A stretch of 64,000 nt of DNA from Anthoceros angustus (lineage: Eukaryota; Streptophyta; Anthocerotopsida; Anthocerotales; Anthocerotaceae): assembly GCA_010909165.1 (NCBI GenBank), contig MU008195.1, positions 518,663 to 582,662 on the forward strand. The letters run 5' to 3'. The stretch's first letter is position 1. Every line of letters begins with the position of its first letter. The translations under genes were made by a program, and so were the position numbers. Below are positions 47,263 through 58,899 of the stretch, one piece after another. The notes under the pieces are model-generated. The model had not been told where the DNA came from, did not search any database, and was given only the letters and a program-made list of their open reading frames with translations.

Positions 47263-50200
47263 CACCTTGCTCAATTATATTCATCTCGAGATGTAATGAG
47301 TATTGTTGCGCTTCACGTAACTTCGCAACCTCTCAATGAAGTCCGACACCATCGAACATCATGTTAATGCATTTCGATTGGCACGATCCCATTTGGAATC
47401 TTCAATGCGTACCTATCTCGAGAGATGGGCTTACGTCATTCTCTTATCTTCATTGCCACCTTCTTATAGGGCTTTCATTACAACTCAAAATGCGTGATTC
47501 GTCGAAAAGCTGCAGATGAAGATCCAAATGAAGAGCCGGACATCGTGTTTCCGAACTTATTGGAGCATTGCTACAGGAGGAGGCAAGAGCGTCATCATCA
47601 CTCCAGCCAACAAGCAGTGATGTATTCACAAAGGGGTAGAGGAAGAGGGCGAGGCGGAGGTTCTACTTTTCAGCGACCCCATATCGCATACTTTCCATGA
47701 TGGAGAGGCATCTTCTTCAACACAGAGGTAACAAGAAGGCGGGATTATATGTAATTGGTGCGTAATCCCAAATCACATGGAAAAGGATTGTCGTAAGAAG
47801 AAGAATGGGAACCTCAAGGAGGCCCCACGAGCTAACATTGCGAAACAATCTTCCTCAACTCCAGTGCTCACTTTGCTTGGCTTCTTCCAAGCCCTCCAAT
47901 ACCTCATGGTACTTAGACGGTGGAGCTACTTCACATATTGTTACAGAAACTCTTTTGAGTCTTACTCACGACCCACGGGACATCGGTCGTCCTCCTGGAG
48001 ATGATCACTACCCATTGCGGGTGTTGGTTCGATTGTATTCAAGTGTGATTCGGTCGTTCTTCATCTTCATCACGTCCTCCATGTTCCTTCAATGTGCAAG
48101 AATCTAGTATCATGCAAGTCTTTGTCAAGAACACACTCTGCGGTGATCCTTTATGCGAATAGTTGTCTTCTCTCTTTCATAAGTGATAGAAACTATACAA
48201 TCTGCAGGCACTTTAGATGATGGTCTCTATAGATTGTCGGTACAAGTGGGAGCCACCCTTATTAATGTTGCCATTCCAAACCCGACACCTACCCAAACCA
48301 TGCTTTGGCATTGTCGCCTTGGTCATCCTAATAATTAATCCAAATGTCTAAGGGAGCTTTATATAGAACCCTTGCCTTGCAAAGGTTGAACACCTACCTT
48401 GGTGCGAATCTTGTGTCCTCACTAAACGACATCAAGAGCCTTTCAAAATAAATCTCCACAAAGGGCCAAGTCACCTTTAGAGATAGTGCACATTTGTGGA
48501 CCCTTGTCTACACCCTCCTTTAGTGGTAGTAGATATTTTTGACCTTCACAGATGATTTCTCTCGTTTTGTCTTTTCCTACATCGAAAAACAAGAGTGATG
48601 CCTTTCACTTCTTCAAGGACTACATGAAATGGGTGAGACTTCTGGATCACAAACTCAAGACCTTACGTTCGACAATGGTGGAGAGTTTACATCTCAATTT
48701 GAGGATTTTGTCGATGAAGGTATAGCTCAACAACTTCTGATTGTCTACACTCCTCAACAAAATGGCGTGGAGAACAAGAATCTACGCCTCCAAGAGATCA
48801 CAGTTGCTTATTGGTACAAGCTAAGTTATCTAAGGCTTATTGGTGAGGCCCTCCTAGAACCTATCTCATGAATCGATTGCCTACATCAGCAGTTCAAGGT
48901 ATGACTCCATATGAAGCATTCATTGGCAAGAAGCCTTCTATTGACCACCTTGAATTTTTGGATCCCCATATGTTTTTATTCCCAAAGCATTGCGTAAGAA
49001 GTTGGATCCCAAAGCAAAGTACACTTTCATTGGCTACACGAAGGTATCAAAGGGTACAAATTGTTCAACCCTTCTACAAGGCAACTTTTATACGCCGAGT
49101 GTTACTTTTCATGAGTCTTACCTCTTTTCCCCACTGGGAGCTGATAGGCTTGGTCCTCCTCTTGATGAGACCATTGACCCTTCTTATTTTGATGATATCG
49201 ATTATTTCACTCCATTTCCCATTCGCTTCTCGTTTCCTTTAGTTGAACCTATTATGCGAGGAGGAGGAGTTAGCATCTATTCCACAACGGGCCTTTGATA
49301 TGACGGCAGAGCGCCATTGACACTCATGATGATGAGTTTGATGACCCTGAGGATGACATTGTGGAGCAGATCACTGCGTTGATCCGCTCCTGGATGCACT
49401 GCACAAAGGTACAACCTTAGATCCCGACCTACTATCTCGAGTCCTGCAGTTGGAAGGAACCTCCTTTAGGATACCTAGCTGTTTTGATGATCCTATACCC
49501 CTATATCACTTTATTCTCAAGCTGTCTACAAGGCAACTATAGACCCGGAAGAACCTCTTACCTTAAAACAAGCTTTCTCTTCTCCGAAAAGACTTATGGA
49601 AGGTAGGTAGTGATTCAATATAATTCCTAGTTAATAACTCTACATGGGAATTGGTCAAACCACCTAGGGGTAGGAAGATAGTAACCAGCAAATGGGTATT
49701 CAAAATTAAAAGAAAAGGAGATGGTTCTATAGAAAGGTATAAGGCACGCCTAGTAGCCGAGGCTTTACACAAATTCTGGTCTAGATTACATACCTTGGGC
49801 CACTTATGAGCCAAATTTGCCACACTTGAATGATATTTGCCTTATGTGCCCAACATGATCTTGAACTCCACATGATGGATGTTAAGACAAGATATTTGTA
49901 TGGGCGCTGCAAGAGGAAAATATACATGAGACAACCCGAGGTTACTGAAGTCAAAGGCAAAGAAGATTGGGTATGCCGACTCATCAAAGGTTTGTATGGC
50001 CTTAAGCGATCAGCAATTGGAACTTAACCATACATGTACAACTTATTGGAGAGGATTTAAGCAAAGCCGGTGATGCTTGTATGTACATCCTAATATCCGC
50101 AATGATATATTTTATCTTCTACTTTATGTTGATGATGTTTTTATGGCAACAAACTCCTACTCTCCTAGCGAAACTAAAGCATGGCTTAGGACTCTATTTG

Positions 50201-51020
50201 AGATGTCCGATCTAGGAGAAATGACATATGCACTTGGTGTTAATATTATACGAAATAGAGGTAATAAGACTCTAAGTATAGTTCAAACCAAGTATATTAA
50301 GGAGAGTTTAGCTAAATTTGGACTTGAGGATGCAAAGCACACCTTTTGCAAGTGGTGTTAGGCTTACCTCAGTCCCAAAACAACAAGAAAAGCTAGAAAT
50401 GTCGTGAGTTCCATACCGACATCGTTGGCACTCTAATATATTTATGTAATTTACGAGACCGATATATCTTTTGAAGTTCACGCTCACAATTCTTGGAGAA
50501 CACGGACGTGAGCCTTTGGATGTCTTAGCGTATATTCGGTACCTTAAAGGCACTATGTACACAGGATGATGTTCAAGCATACACATCAACATTAACACTC
50601 GATATGCGATGATTATCTTGGTGACCGATACCTCGATTATCAGTTGTATTACTCTTGGAGGAGCACCAATATCATGGTAAGAAACAACCTACTATAGCTT
50701 ATCTACAGTCGAGTACAGTCCTTACCTCGGCTAAAGGATAGTGTGGTCTAGGTTAGTTTTAAGTGAACTCCACCATTCTCAACTTAAGCCTACATCTTTG
50801 TTCGATGCCGAGCGCCATGCACTTAGGAACCCTTTTCCATTCTAGAACTAAACATATAGCGTTGAGTATCATTATATTAAGAAAATTAGAGGATCAAACC
50901 ATAAATATTAGTTATGTTCAAACTTTAGACAATGCTTCGATTTATTGACAAAGTCATTAGGAATTGAACTTCACAAAAAACATGAAATGTTTAGGTATCC
51001 TGGACACCATCAAACCTTCT
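47062..51020 (+). mobile_element. Copia (Ty1-type) gag-pol, decayed
   Basis: Domains appear in the normal copia order, with frames broken by small indels and stops: gag (MDQFQGHT..., SKDMWTHLAQLYSSRD), zinc knuckle CNWCVIPNHMEKDC (47750-47791), protease WYLDGGATSHI (about 47908-47940; Ser/Thr of D-S/T-G replaced by Gly), GAG-pre-integrase LWHCRLGHP (48303-48329), integrase FTDDFSRF, TFDNGGEFTSQF and YTPQQNGVENKN (48540-48790), reverse transcriptase VTSKWVFKIKRKGDGSIERY, DVKTRYLYG and LLLYVDD (YVDD at 50125-50136), and RNase H ending RTKHIALS...YVQTLDNASIY. The element copies itself through RNA when intact. This copy cannot make a full polyprotein as written. It is the source family for all the other copia pieces in the array. 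Confidence 0.9.
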
Positions 51021-51540
51021 ACCTAAAGTTCATCCTAGCTAATGGGCCTATTTTAAAATAACCTCAAAATTTTAGCCCATATTGTTTTTATTTTTCACAA
51101 ACTTATTTCTTCCTCCTCTATCTCAAAGAAGCAAATATTGTCTTTTCCTTGTTCCTCATATCCATAAACATCCGATTTATATTGGAATAATAATTAATGC
51201 CGCTTTTTGTATGCATTAAATCATATATGTTTTTCACCAATCACACTTACGGAAAACATGAGTAGTGTGCCCTGGAAAATCCAAACTATAGGCACATTTG
51301 GTTTTGATCATATGGATTCCGTCCTTCACAAACATATGAGTATGGGACATCCACCTAGGGCCTCCTTTGTCAATACAACTACAGCTTTATCATAATCACC
51401 TAATGGGAGATATTCAGATCGTAAAAGCCTATACTCTTCACTTCATTAGGCTGAGTTGTAGTCTTCGCACCGTGACACACAAGGATCAGAGGTTAGAACA
51501 ATAAGCCACAAATTGAAAAGGAAACAAAACTAGAAACTCG
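51021..51540. other. Sequence between copia RNase H and the opposing LTR
   Basis: AT-rich, with no recognised domain. It may be the 3' untranslated part of the plus-strand copia element. Confidence 0.4.
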
Positions 51541-52282
51541 AAATTAGGAATCAACATATACCTTTTCATTCTCATTTTCCTTTCCTTTTCTTTCGTTTTC
51601 CTTTCCATCCTTCTTCCCCTTTCTTCTCTCCTTCATCCTCCACTTCACCCATGAGCCAACACCAAAGGAAGGGATGGTCGGACACTTCAAAGTTGGCCAT
51701 CCCCTCACCCTTCCTCCACTAGCGCTGAAGGCGCGCAGCGAGGAGGCGCGCTGAAGGGCGCGTCCCAGGAGGCGCGCATAGGAGGCCCATGATACCAATG
51801 CGGGCATTTTTCTTTCCTAGGCCTTTCTTCACACATTGGAAGTTGGGGCCCTCTCTCTAACAATTTTGCGGCAGAGGACACAACACAGAACACCACAACG
51901 TCATTATACAGGAGCAAGAGATTGGAGATCATCGTCAAGTTCGAGTTGTCTTCTTCTTCGAGGACTCCAAGATATAGGTCTTCTCCTCGGATTTCGGTGT
52001 TTGAGAGCTGGTGTGTGTTCGAGAAAGATGGGAGCAAGCTCAAGTTTTGACATTGGGCGGGAGAAGCGGAAGATTTGAGAAAGATGCCCAAAAATGGGCA
52101 TCCCTCTCTGCAGGACGCCCTCACGGATTGAGGGAGGCGCGGGGCATGAACGCCAGCAGCGCCCGGCTTCTCGCGCGTGCGCGGGCCGTCGGCGGGAGGC
52201 GCCTCTCTCGCCACTGCGGTTTTGATGAGGAAGGAGGGTAGGAGCGGAAGGCGTCGATTCAATCGGCCCGTACATGGGCATG
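51541..52282 (-). mobile_element. Minus-strand LTR and primer-binding site of another retroelement
   Basis: On the minus strand a GC-rich region (52282 to about 51799) ends 'aaatgcccgCA' and is followed by TGGTATCATGGGCC (51797-51784), a plausible primer-binding site for initiator tRNA-Met. 'ttctgtgttgtgtcctctgccgcaaaattgttagagag' just before it looks like an LTR U5. A 195-codon antisense frame (51705-52292) runs through the LTR and is probably not a gene. The element body is not present beyond about 240 bp of leader (51541-51783). Confidence 0.45.
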
Positions 52283-52753
52283 TGATGCCCATGGATGGTT
52301 AATAACCATCCATTTAAGGATTTCGATAAATAGTTATTTTCCTTTTTATAAATTGCTATTTTCCTTTTAAGCTCAATTATGAATATGCTTAATTTCCAAC
52401 TTAAGTTCCTTTTTAATGCTTTTAAGCTCACTTGACTTTAGAACTAGTTTTCGATTCTAGGCATATTTTTGACTTATTTTTGAAGCTAGAGTAATTCTCT
52501 ATCATCACACCCTAGTTCATAGTGGGAGTGATGAAATAGGTCACTATTAGGGCACTCTTCACTAGGGCACCTAGAACTTAATGATTTATTTATTTGGATA
52601 GGGCATTAAGTAGTTTAGGTAGTTTTCTTTAGTTACTTAAGTGGTTATTTGTTACAACCACTAGGTGGTTATAACCACTTCTAGCCTTCTATATAAGGCA
52701 TGTACTTTCTATCAAATGTAATGCACATATTGTGAGCTTTGTGATTCTCATCA
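52283..52753 (+). mobile_element. Copia 3' LTR (best copy)
   Basis: This 471-bp stretch begins TGATG and ends CATCA, an inverted terminal pair. It contains a TATA-like 'tatataaggcatgtac' near 52691 and matches the LTR pieces at 41322-41506 and 43305-43535. The 5' boundary is inferred from the TG...CA rule and is less certain than the 3' one. Array text resumes straight after, so no target-site duplication can be read. Confidence 0.65.
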
Positions 52754-55700
52754 TAAATCCTCATGAAGGTTGAATTTGAGCTTGTGTTGCAGCAAAGGTG
52801 ACCTTGGATTTTGCTGCAAAGGTGACCTTGGATTTTTGCTCGCAAGGTGACCTTGGATTTTCTTCTTCGAGGTGACCTTGGATTTTGCTTATGTTGCCAT
52901 GCGGACACCTTCATAAATCCTCATGCGGTCGGTTCCACTACTCGATGCCAATTTGAACACCCATGTAGCTGGTGGCCACGCCGTTACTGAGCTAGGATAC
53001 AACGAGCATGATTGTTGTCAATGGGTCATGCGTTCTGGCCAAATAGACGGCGTAGTTTAGCCCCTTCCAACTCGGTAGTCGTTGTGGGAATTTCTTAGAA
53101 ACTATAGGTTTGCAGTCAAGGATCGGGAAGGCCTCCTCCATAAGCGAGGCGGCGGATGAACACTCATTGCGGGCTTGAGGGGCGTCCTAGTGGCATAGTT
53201 GTCATGTGTCATGGACTCAAGAAGGAGGAGTGCACTCCCGATCGAGACATGATCGGGCAAGTTAAACGCAATAACTCAAGAATTCAACGAGGTCCTCAAT
53301 AATCGAGTGAAAATATGTGTAGCTTAGTAGGGTAATTTTCAGATTTATTCGATTAAAGATCCTAGAAAAAGCCCGTCAATTAGGGGTCAACGCTTTGACA
53401 TGGGTGATATACTTCTTGTGGTCCTCCCTTCAAGGAGTGGCATGACTTCATGGGTGATATACTTGTGGTCCTCCTTCAAGGAGTGGCATGCACTTGGTTC
53501 ACTGGAACTCCACAGTCTTGAAAGCGTCCTTGGGACGGAGATCGGGTGGGGTGGCATCCATTCCTAGCTCCATGGCCTGTGGATTATAAATCATGCCCTT
53601 GTCTGCGCTTGTTAGTGCCCTACGGGCCTACTCCATATCAAACATTAAACTTCCAGTGGGACTTGATGTACACTTTGAAATATCAATACCAAATTCTTTG
53701 CACTTTGAAATATCTATGTAAAGTCTCCAAATTCTCTACACTTTGAAATATCTACATATAAAGTCTCCAAATTCTCTAACAAGATAAGCTTCAGATGATC
53801 TTCATACATGACATGTTTATCCATAAGGATGGAGCAAAAGGAAAAGCTTTTAGTAGATAACTTCACTTTCACCTTCCCATATGTACTAACCGTGCCATTC
53901 ACAAATATGATACGAAGCAAGGCATTTTTTTTGACCACGTCCAGGCCCGCCCCCTCTTTTCGGGACGACCTCGTTAAGTGCCGATCTAAAATAGGACCCA
54001 AGGACCACATCGGTCAATGAGCAGACTATACTAGACTTATGCCCGATGAATAGATGTTGATGCATTAGACATAAATTTCTTGATTCTATATGTTTCATTG
54101 AATATTTTAATATTACTATGTCCTCTTCCAAGCTTTGTAGCGAAAGTGGTATCAAAAGCAAAGTAAAATGATTCTTATCTATTTACAAAAAGGAAAATGA
54201 TATGAGAAGCAAAGACAAAAGATGGGAACGTGAGGGATGTCACTCCATGAAGTCCAATGATGCCACCAATGGGTAAATGAAGTAATACGTTTCTCAAATT
54301 TTTGGAGGCTATGAAGTCACATAATACCACGAATGGGTAAATGAAGTAATACATTTTCTCAATCGCTTGGAGAGCTACGTGGGATTGTGTCTTAAGGGTT
54401 AAGTAAGTGTCTTTTCTTCTTCTTCTCATTCGTATCAAAGGTTGAGGTATTGGTTTTATATTTTCTTTGACATTGAGCCACTCGTAGCATTGGGAGGCCA
54501 AGTGGGAAGATCTTCGTTAAAGTCTCACTATCTTGAGCCATCATTTAATGGTAACTATCTCTGCAGTTACGCCTTGAAATTCTTTGCTTAAAACATTTGA
54601 TGGTGACTTCATCGTCCCGCCTTAGAAATATCTCTATCTTGAGCCAATCTTACGCCTATCTTAGACCATTTGATGGTAACTCTGTGGTTACGCTTGAAAT
54701 TCTTTGCTTAACTATTGGATGGTGACTCCATTGCCCTCACCTTGGAAATATTTTTATGGTCCCTTTACGATCTTGCTTATACGTGACTACAAAGCATTAT
54801 TCTACAAGGATGCACATCGATTGCAATAATTATCTTATCGATTTACAACATATCCTCTTTGTTTTTAATAAATTTAAGGCTTTATAAAATAAAAGTTACA
54901 AACGTGCCGCCTTATTTGTCTCTCAAGAGAATGTCCTTACTGACATTACTTAGATCGAATGGCGGAAGAACCCAAGAGGCTCCAAGCTTTGATCGCATCT
55001 AGACATTACTTGACTAATTTATGTATCCATGGCCCGCAGTAGAGGGCTCCAAGCTTCGATCGGATCTAGGCGTTAATGGACTAATTTATCGTATCCATGG
55101 CCATGGCATGCTCTATCAAGAGTCTTCTCCACGTGACAACAGTCGAGAGCGTCTTCTCCACAGTGACACTGAGTCGAAGTGTCTTCTCCACGTGACGGTG
55201 GAATCGGATCTTCTCCACGGCAGTGACTAGAATCGGAAGTGCCTTCTCCACATACTGATGACAATGGAATCGAAGTGTCTTCTCCATAGCAAGCGGTGGA
55301 ATTAATATTGCTCTACATATATAGGACTTATTTGTTGTATCCATGGCCACGACACACCTGCCGGGACTCGGGACTCTAGAGCCGGTAGAGAGGCAAGGAA
55401 GTATCTGAGTTTCATGGCATAGCTTGTGGAATGGTTTCATGGGGGCATTGTTGATTCAAGATTTCATTATTCCTAGTCCAAGAGTTATAATGGGCATATA
55501 TCGTCCCTTTCCATGCATGCTTGCTTGTATGTGACCACGAAACATTATTCTACTTGGATACACAAATTCTTCATATGTGACTTCCTTTTCAAAGGTGATG
55601 ATGTCTTGAACTTTTGGGAGATTTGACCATACATAAAGCTCATTGAGACTTTCAACCATATCTTTTGACTCTATCTTCGTCAACTAAAACTTTATTACTA

Positions 55701-56519
55701 ATTAGCATCTCATCATGGTAGGGTCTAAAGTTGACTTCATAGAGGCAATGAGAACAATGGATGTCACAAGATGTGGAAGTGATAATAATATTTGATAAGC
55801 CATGATTTACGTATTTGGATCTCCATTCATAAATCCCATATGTTAATGTGCAAAGTGTGAGTTTTGGAACATACTTCCAATTTGCCATGACATTACTCAT
55901 ATACTTCATAATAATTTGTTCTTGTAAGTCAAGTGGAAGATTACAAACAGATTCGAAAAGACCCATAACTTTGTCTTGGATTGGCTTTTGTCCTAGTCAA
56001 ATGATGAAGATAAAGAATAAGACTTTATCTTGGATTATTATGATTAGCGATCAACCAAATAAGCTCTATGAAAGGTTGGAATTATAGCCTTGAAGAGTGC
56101 GAACATCTATAGGTAATCACGATTACTTTTGAATACGATAATTAGCGAACCCATATACCACATATATAGCCTCTCTTTTTCGATAAACTCTGCGCTTTGT
56201 AAAATAAATAGTTACAAATGTGCGAGCAAGTCCTATCTCGGTGTCTCAAGTCAACGTCCTACGAGGATTCCTCAAATCGAAAGATGAGGAAGAACCGAGA
56301 TGTTCCAAGCTCCGTCGGTTGGGCATTTACGGACCCGATTTATAGTGTCACAGCCCGCACGCACACATCACTCCTGACATAGCCCTCGTGGATCACCTCA
56401 ACTCCACCATTCTTGGCGAATGTCTGGGGTCCGGATAGGCGTCGCGTCGTAATCGGGAATTCTCCTCGGTATGATGGAGTGTTGGCGGAGAAGGGGCCTA
56501 GCCACTTGGGATGGTCAGG
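52754..56519. repeat. 4.1-kb array, last unit
   Basis: The unit starts inside its first block ('aaatcctcatg', then 4-5 palindromic minisatellite copies at 52790-52895) and follows the full order to 'cacttgggatggtcagg' at 56519, where gypsy sequence takes over. It carries more indels than units 1-3. Frame A (55456-55966) is frameshifted. Confidence 0.88.
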
Positions 56520-56831
56520 GTGTGGAATGTAAAAGTTTGGGCAACCAGTCCAAACTGGCCAGAGGGCGACCAAGTTTGATTTTTTTTGGCTAAGACCGAT
56601 TGAAGAGGAACATGCGAGGAAAACTTCTGAAGATCTTGGAACTAGAGTTGTGGAATATTGTTAGGAAGGCAAAAAGGATATTCCAGGAGGAAAAACGGGT
56701 CGAATCGACCCCGGACGAAGCGGCGCAATCCGAAGGTTGGTGGTGGCGACCTACCACCGTGGTACACACTGATAGCTTGAGTAAGGCGGACTACAGCATC
56801 ATGTGGACCCCATGATGCAAATATAAAAATT
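56520..56831 (+). mobile_element. Gypsy 3' coding end, plus strand
   Basis: The plus-strand text 'gtttgggcaaccagtccaaa ... agaggaacatgcgagg ... gttaggaaggcaaaaagg' is the counterpart of the minus-strand sequence at about 62350-62470, just downstream of gypsy integrase. It is therefore the 3' end of a second gypsy copy in the opposite orientation, joined directly to the end of the array. Confidence 0.65.
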
Positions 56832-57600
56832 TTAGAATAGAGGAGGGATATCCACTATATATGCTCACCAATAGGGGAATAAATATATATAGTAATTAGA
56901 AAGCGGTTAATTAGGATAGCGGACAGAATAGGAAAATAGGTAGTTTAGATAGAGTTGGGATTTTGGAATGATGAACCCAATCTAGGGTTGCGCGGCCGCC
57001 AGGTGGCAGACATCTAAGGAGGGCAAAGTGCAGTTTTGGGCAGCGCTTCTCCACTTAAGTGAAGGCAGGCTGAGGCTGTTGGGCGTAAGCGCAAGGAAGG
57101 AGCTGCCATGGCTAGCGAGGAAGCGCCATCGCCACGGGCAAGCTAGGGTAAAAGCAGTGGCAGCTTCATCGAGGGCCAAGACAACCCGTGAGCCTTGTGT
57201 GGAAGGAAAAGCGGTGCAGCGAGCAAGTGAAGGCAGCGTCGCGCACCTCGGGCAGCTTTGGAGGGAGGTGTGGGCGGGCGCCAAGGAGCAACACACTCGT
57301 GTGGTGCGGGTGGAAGTCGGGAAGGCGTTGCAAGCGAGTCGTGCTCTACTGGAAGGACAGCGGGAGGGAGGTGGCATGTGGTAGGGAGAATCAAGGGCAC
57401 TCCCAGTCCTCCACTATAAGCGGCCACACTTATCACTTTGTCGCCGTGCGTTGGGTTTCGTCCCATGAGACTTGTGTGAAAGTTCGAGGCCTTGTGGTCA
57501 CCAATCGCTACACACTCTCGGCCTTCTCAACAAGCAAGGCGCCTACTCTCCCTCTTGCACCACTTGCCTTTGCTTGAAATCGCCAACCTCGACCACAGCG
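56832..57600 (+). mobile_element. Gypsy LTR-like sequence, left (plus orientation)
   Basis: 56832-56990 is an inverted copy of 62029-62177; weaker similarity continues to about 57080 against about 61950. Position just after the pol 3' end indicates an LTR. A TATA-like CTATAAGCGG lies near 57412. Long frames on both strands (57028-57384 and others) look compositional rather than genic. Confidence 0.6.
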
Positions 57601-57810
57601 ACACAAAACAATTGCGGGTCTGCCTCGGTGACAAGGAGCCTACCACGGGCGCCCAGGACCCCAGTTCACAGCGATTCGTCCCTACTTCTAAGACCAAACT
57701 TGACCTACAACGACACAACACAATTGCAGTCCACGCCTCGGACAAGGCCTACCACGGGCGCCAGGACCCCCAGTTCACACCGCGATTCGTCCCTACTTCT
57801 AAGACTACTC
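57600..57810. repeat. Direct tandem duplication, about 112 bp
   Basis: Units start GACACAAAACAATTGCGG (57600) and GACACAACACAATTGCAG (57712) and share 'ctaccacgggcgcc' and 'gcgattcgtccctacttctaagac'. Confidence 0.85.
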
Positions 57811-58899
57811 TTCTCCACTCGGGGCGCTCGTTTACTTTGATTTGGGATTCGTCCCTTAGGCTCTGTGGCCTTCCACTAACACCTACACCTCTAATCCTCT
57901 ACTCATCTTCTCATCTCCTCATCCTCTTCCTCCTAGTCTAACCTCGCCTGGGCTTTTTGGTCGACCGCCCTTACGCACAACCGCCTGGGTCCGCCTCCAC
58001 CAGAAGTTCTTCCTTGGGCGGCTATGAGTTTGACACCAGACAATGAACCTGTGGAGTCTTTCCTGTAGTCTACCCTCAAGCCGAGAGTTCTCCGGCATTT
58101 GCCACACACCAAAGCAAAGCAATTTCACAAAGAACCATTCACAAGGGGAGCAACTCGTTTAGGCACTTGCATGAGCAAGTCCTCCACCAAGCACTCGACC
58201 ACCGCGACTTCCTCTCTACTGACACTGTTGTTCACCGACACGAAATTCCTCAGTAATGGCAAAGGACTCGATGAGCGTGGAAGCGCAAGACATGATACTT
58301 TACTTTGTGAAACCTCCTCCTCTTATAGGAGGCCTTCCACATACAACCTCCCTTGGGTGACCCTACCGCAGTCACCTTTTCCAATATTCTATTATTTTCC
58401 TACCGCCAAGATTTAATGTCCTAAGTCCAAGTCTATCATTCGGTAAATCCTATTCTAGCAACTTCACCTAAGTCTATCCTCGAAGGATGTCGACATCACC
58501 GTCCTTCCTATTCTTCTACCTAGCATTTATGGCCCTTGACCATATCTAGTCTTCACCCCTGGGTAGGGACGTGTCCGTGGATTGGCTCCCTCGCCTCCTT
58601 TTGCTCTTGCCCTTCCTGCCTTTGTCCGCTTCCTAATGTGCAAGTACAATCTGCCCCTTCCTCCATCTCCGCGGGCGGCCCTGATTCCTCCGCCTCCATC
58701 GCGCTTCCCGCACCTAGGCGCCTTCCTCCATCTCCGCGCCTCGCGCTGTCGCACCCTACCGCGTAGTCCGGGCATCACTGACACCATGGTAGTCCGCCCC
58801 TAGCTCCTTCCTTCTTCCTTCTCCGCTCGTGAGGGTTTCTTGGGTCGATCTTCATTGCTCTTGCCTTGGATTTGTCCATACCTATCATAGAGCACCTTC
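57811..58899. other. Retroelement-associated GC/CT-rich sequence, no gene recognised
   Basis: This is probably LTR end and leader or spacer of the gypsy region. It contains a copy of the motif CCATGGTAGTCCGCC at about 58785. Frames on both strands are low-complexity and Pro/Ser-rich. Confidence 0.4.

Noticed and set aside
47062-51020. Functional autonomous copia element
   Set aside because: Many frame breaks, a changed protease motif (DGG) and missing or displaced 5' parts rule it out as written, even allowing for sequencing error.
51705-52292. 195-codon minus-strand protein gene
   Set aside because: It spans an LTR/primer-binding-site region and is low-complexity with no domain, so chance coding in GC-rich LTR sequence is more likely.
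19613-56519. Array as ribosomal DNA or 5S clusters
   Set aside because: No 18S, 5.8S, 25S or 5S conserved text is present in any unit.
57028-57577. Protein genes in the GC-rich region after the gypsy 3' end
   Set aside because: Overlapping frames on both strands are all Arg/Ala/Ser-rich. The position fits an LTR, and similarity to the right-hand LTR is at DNA level.
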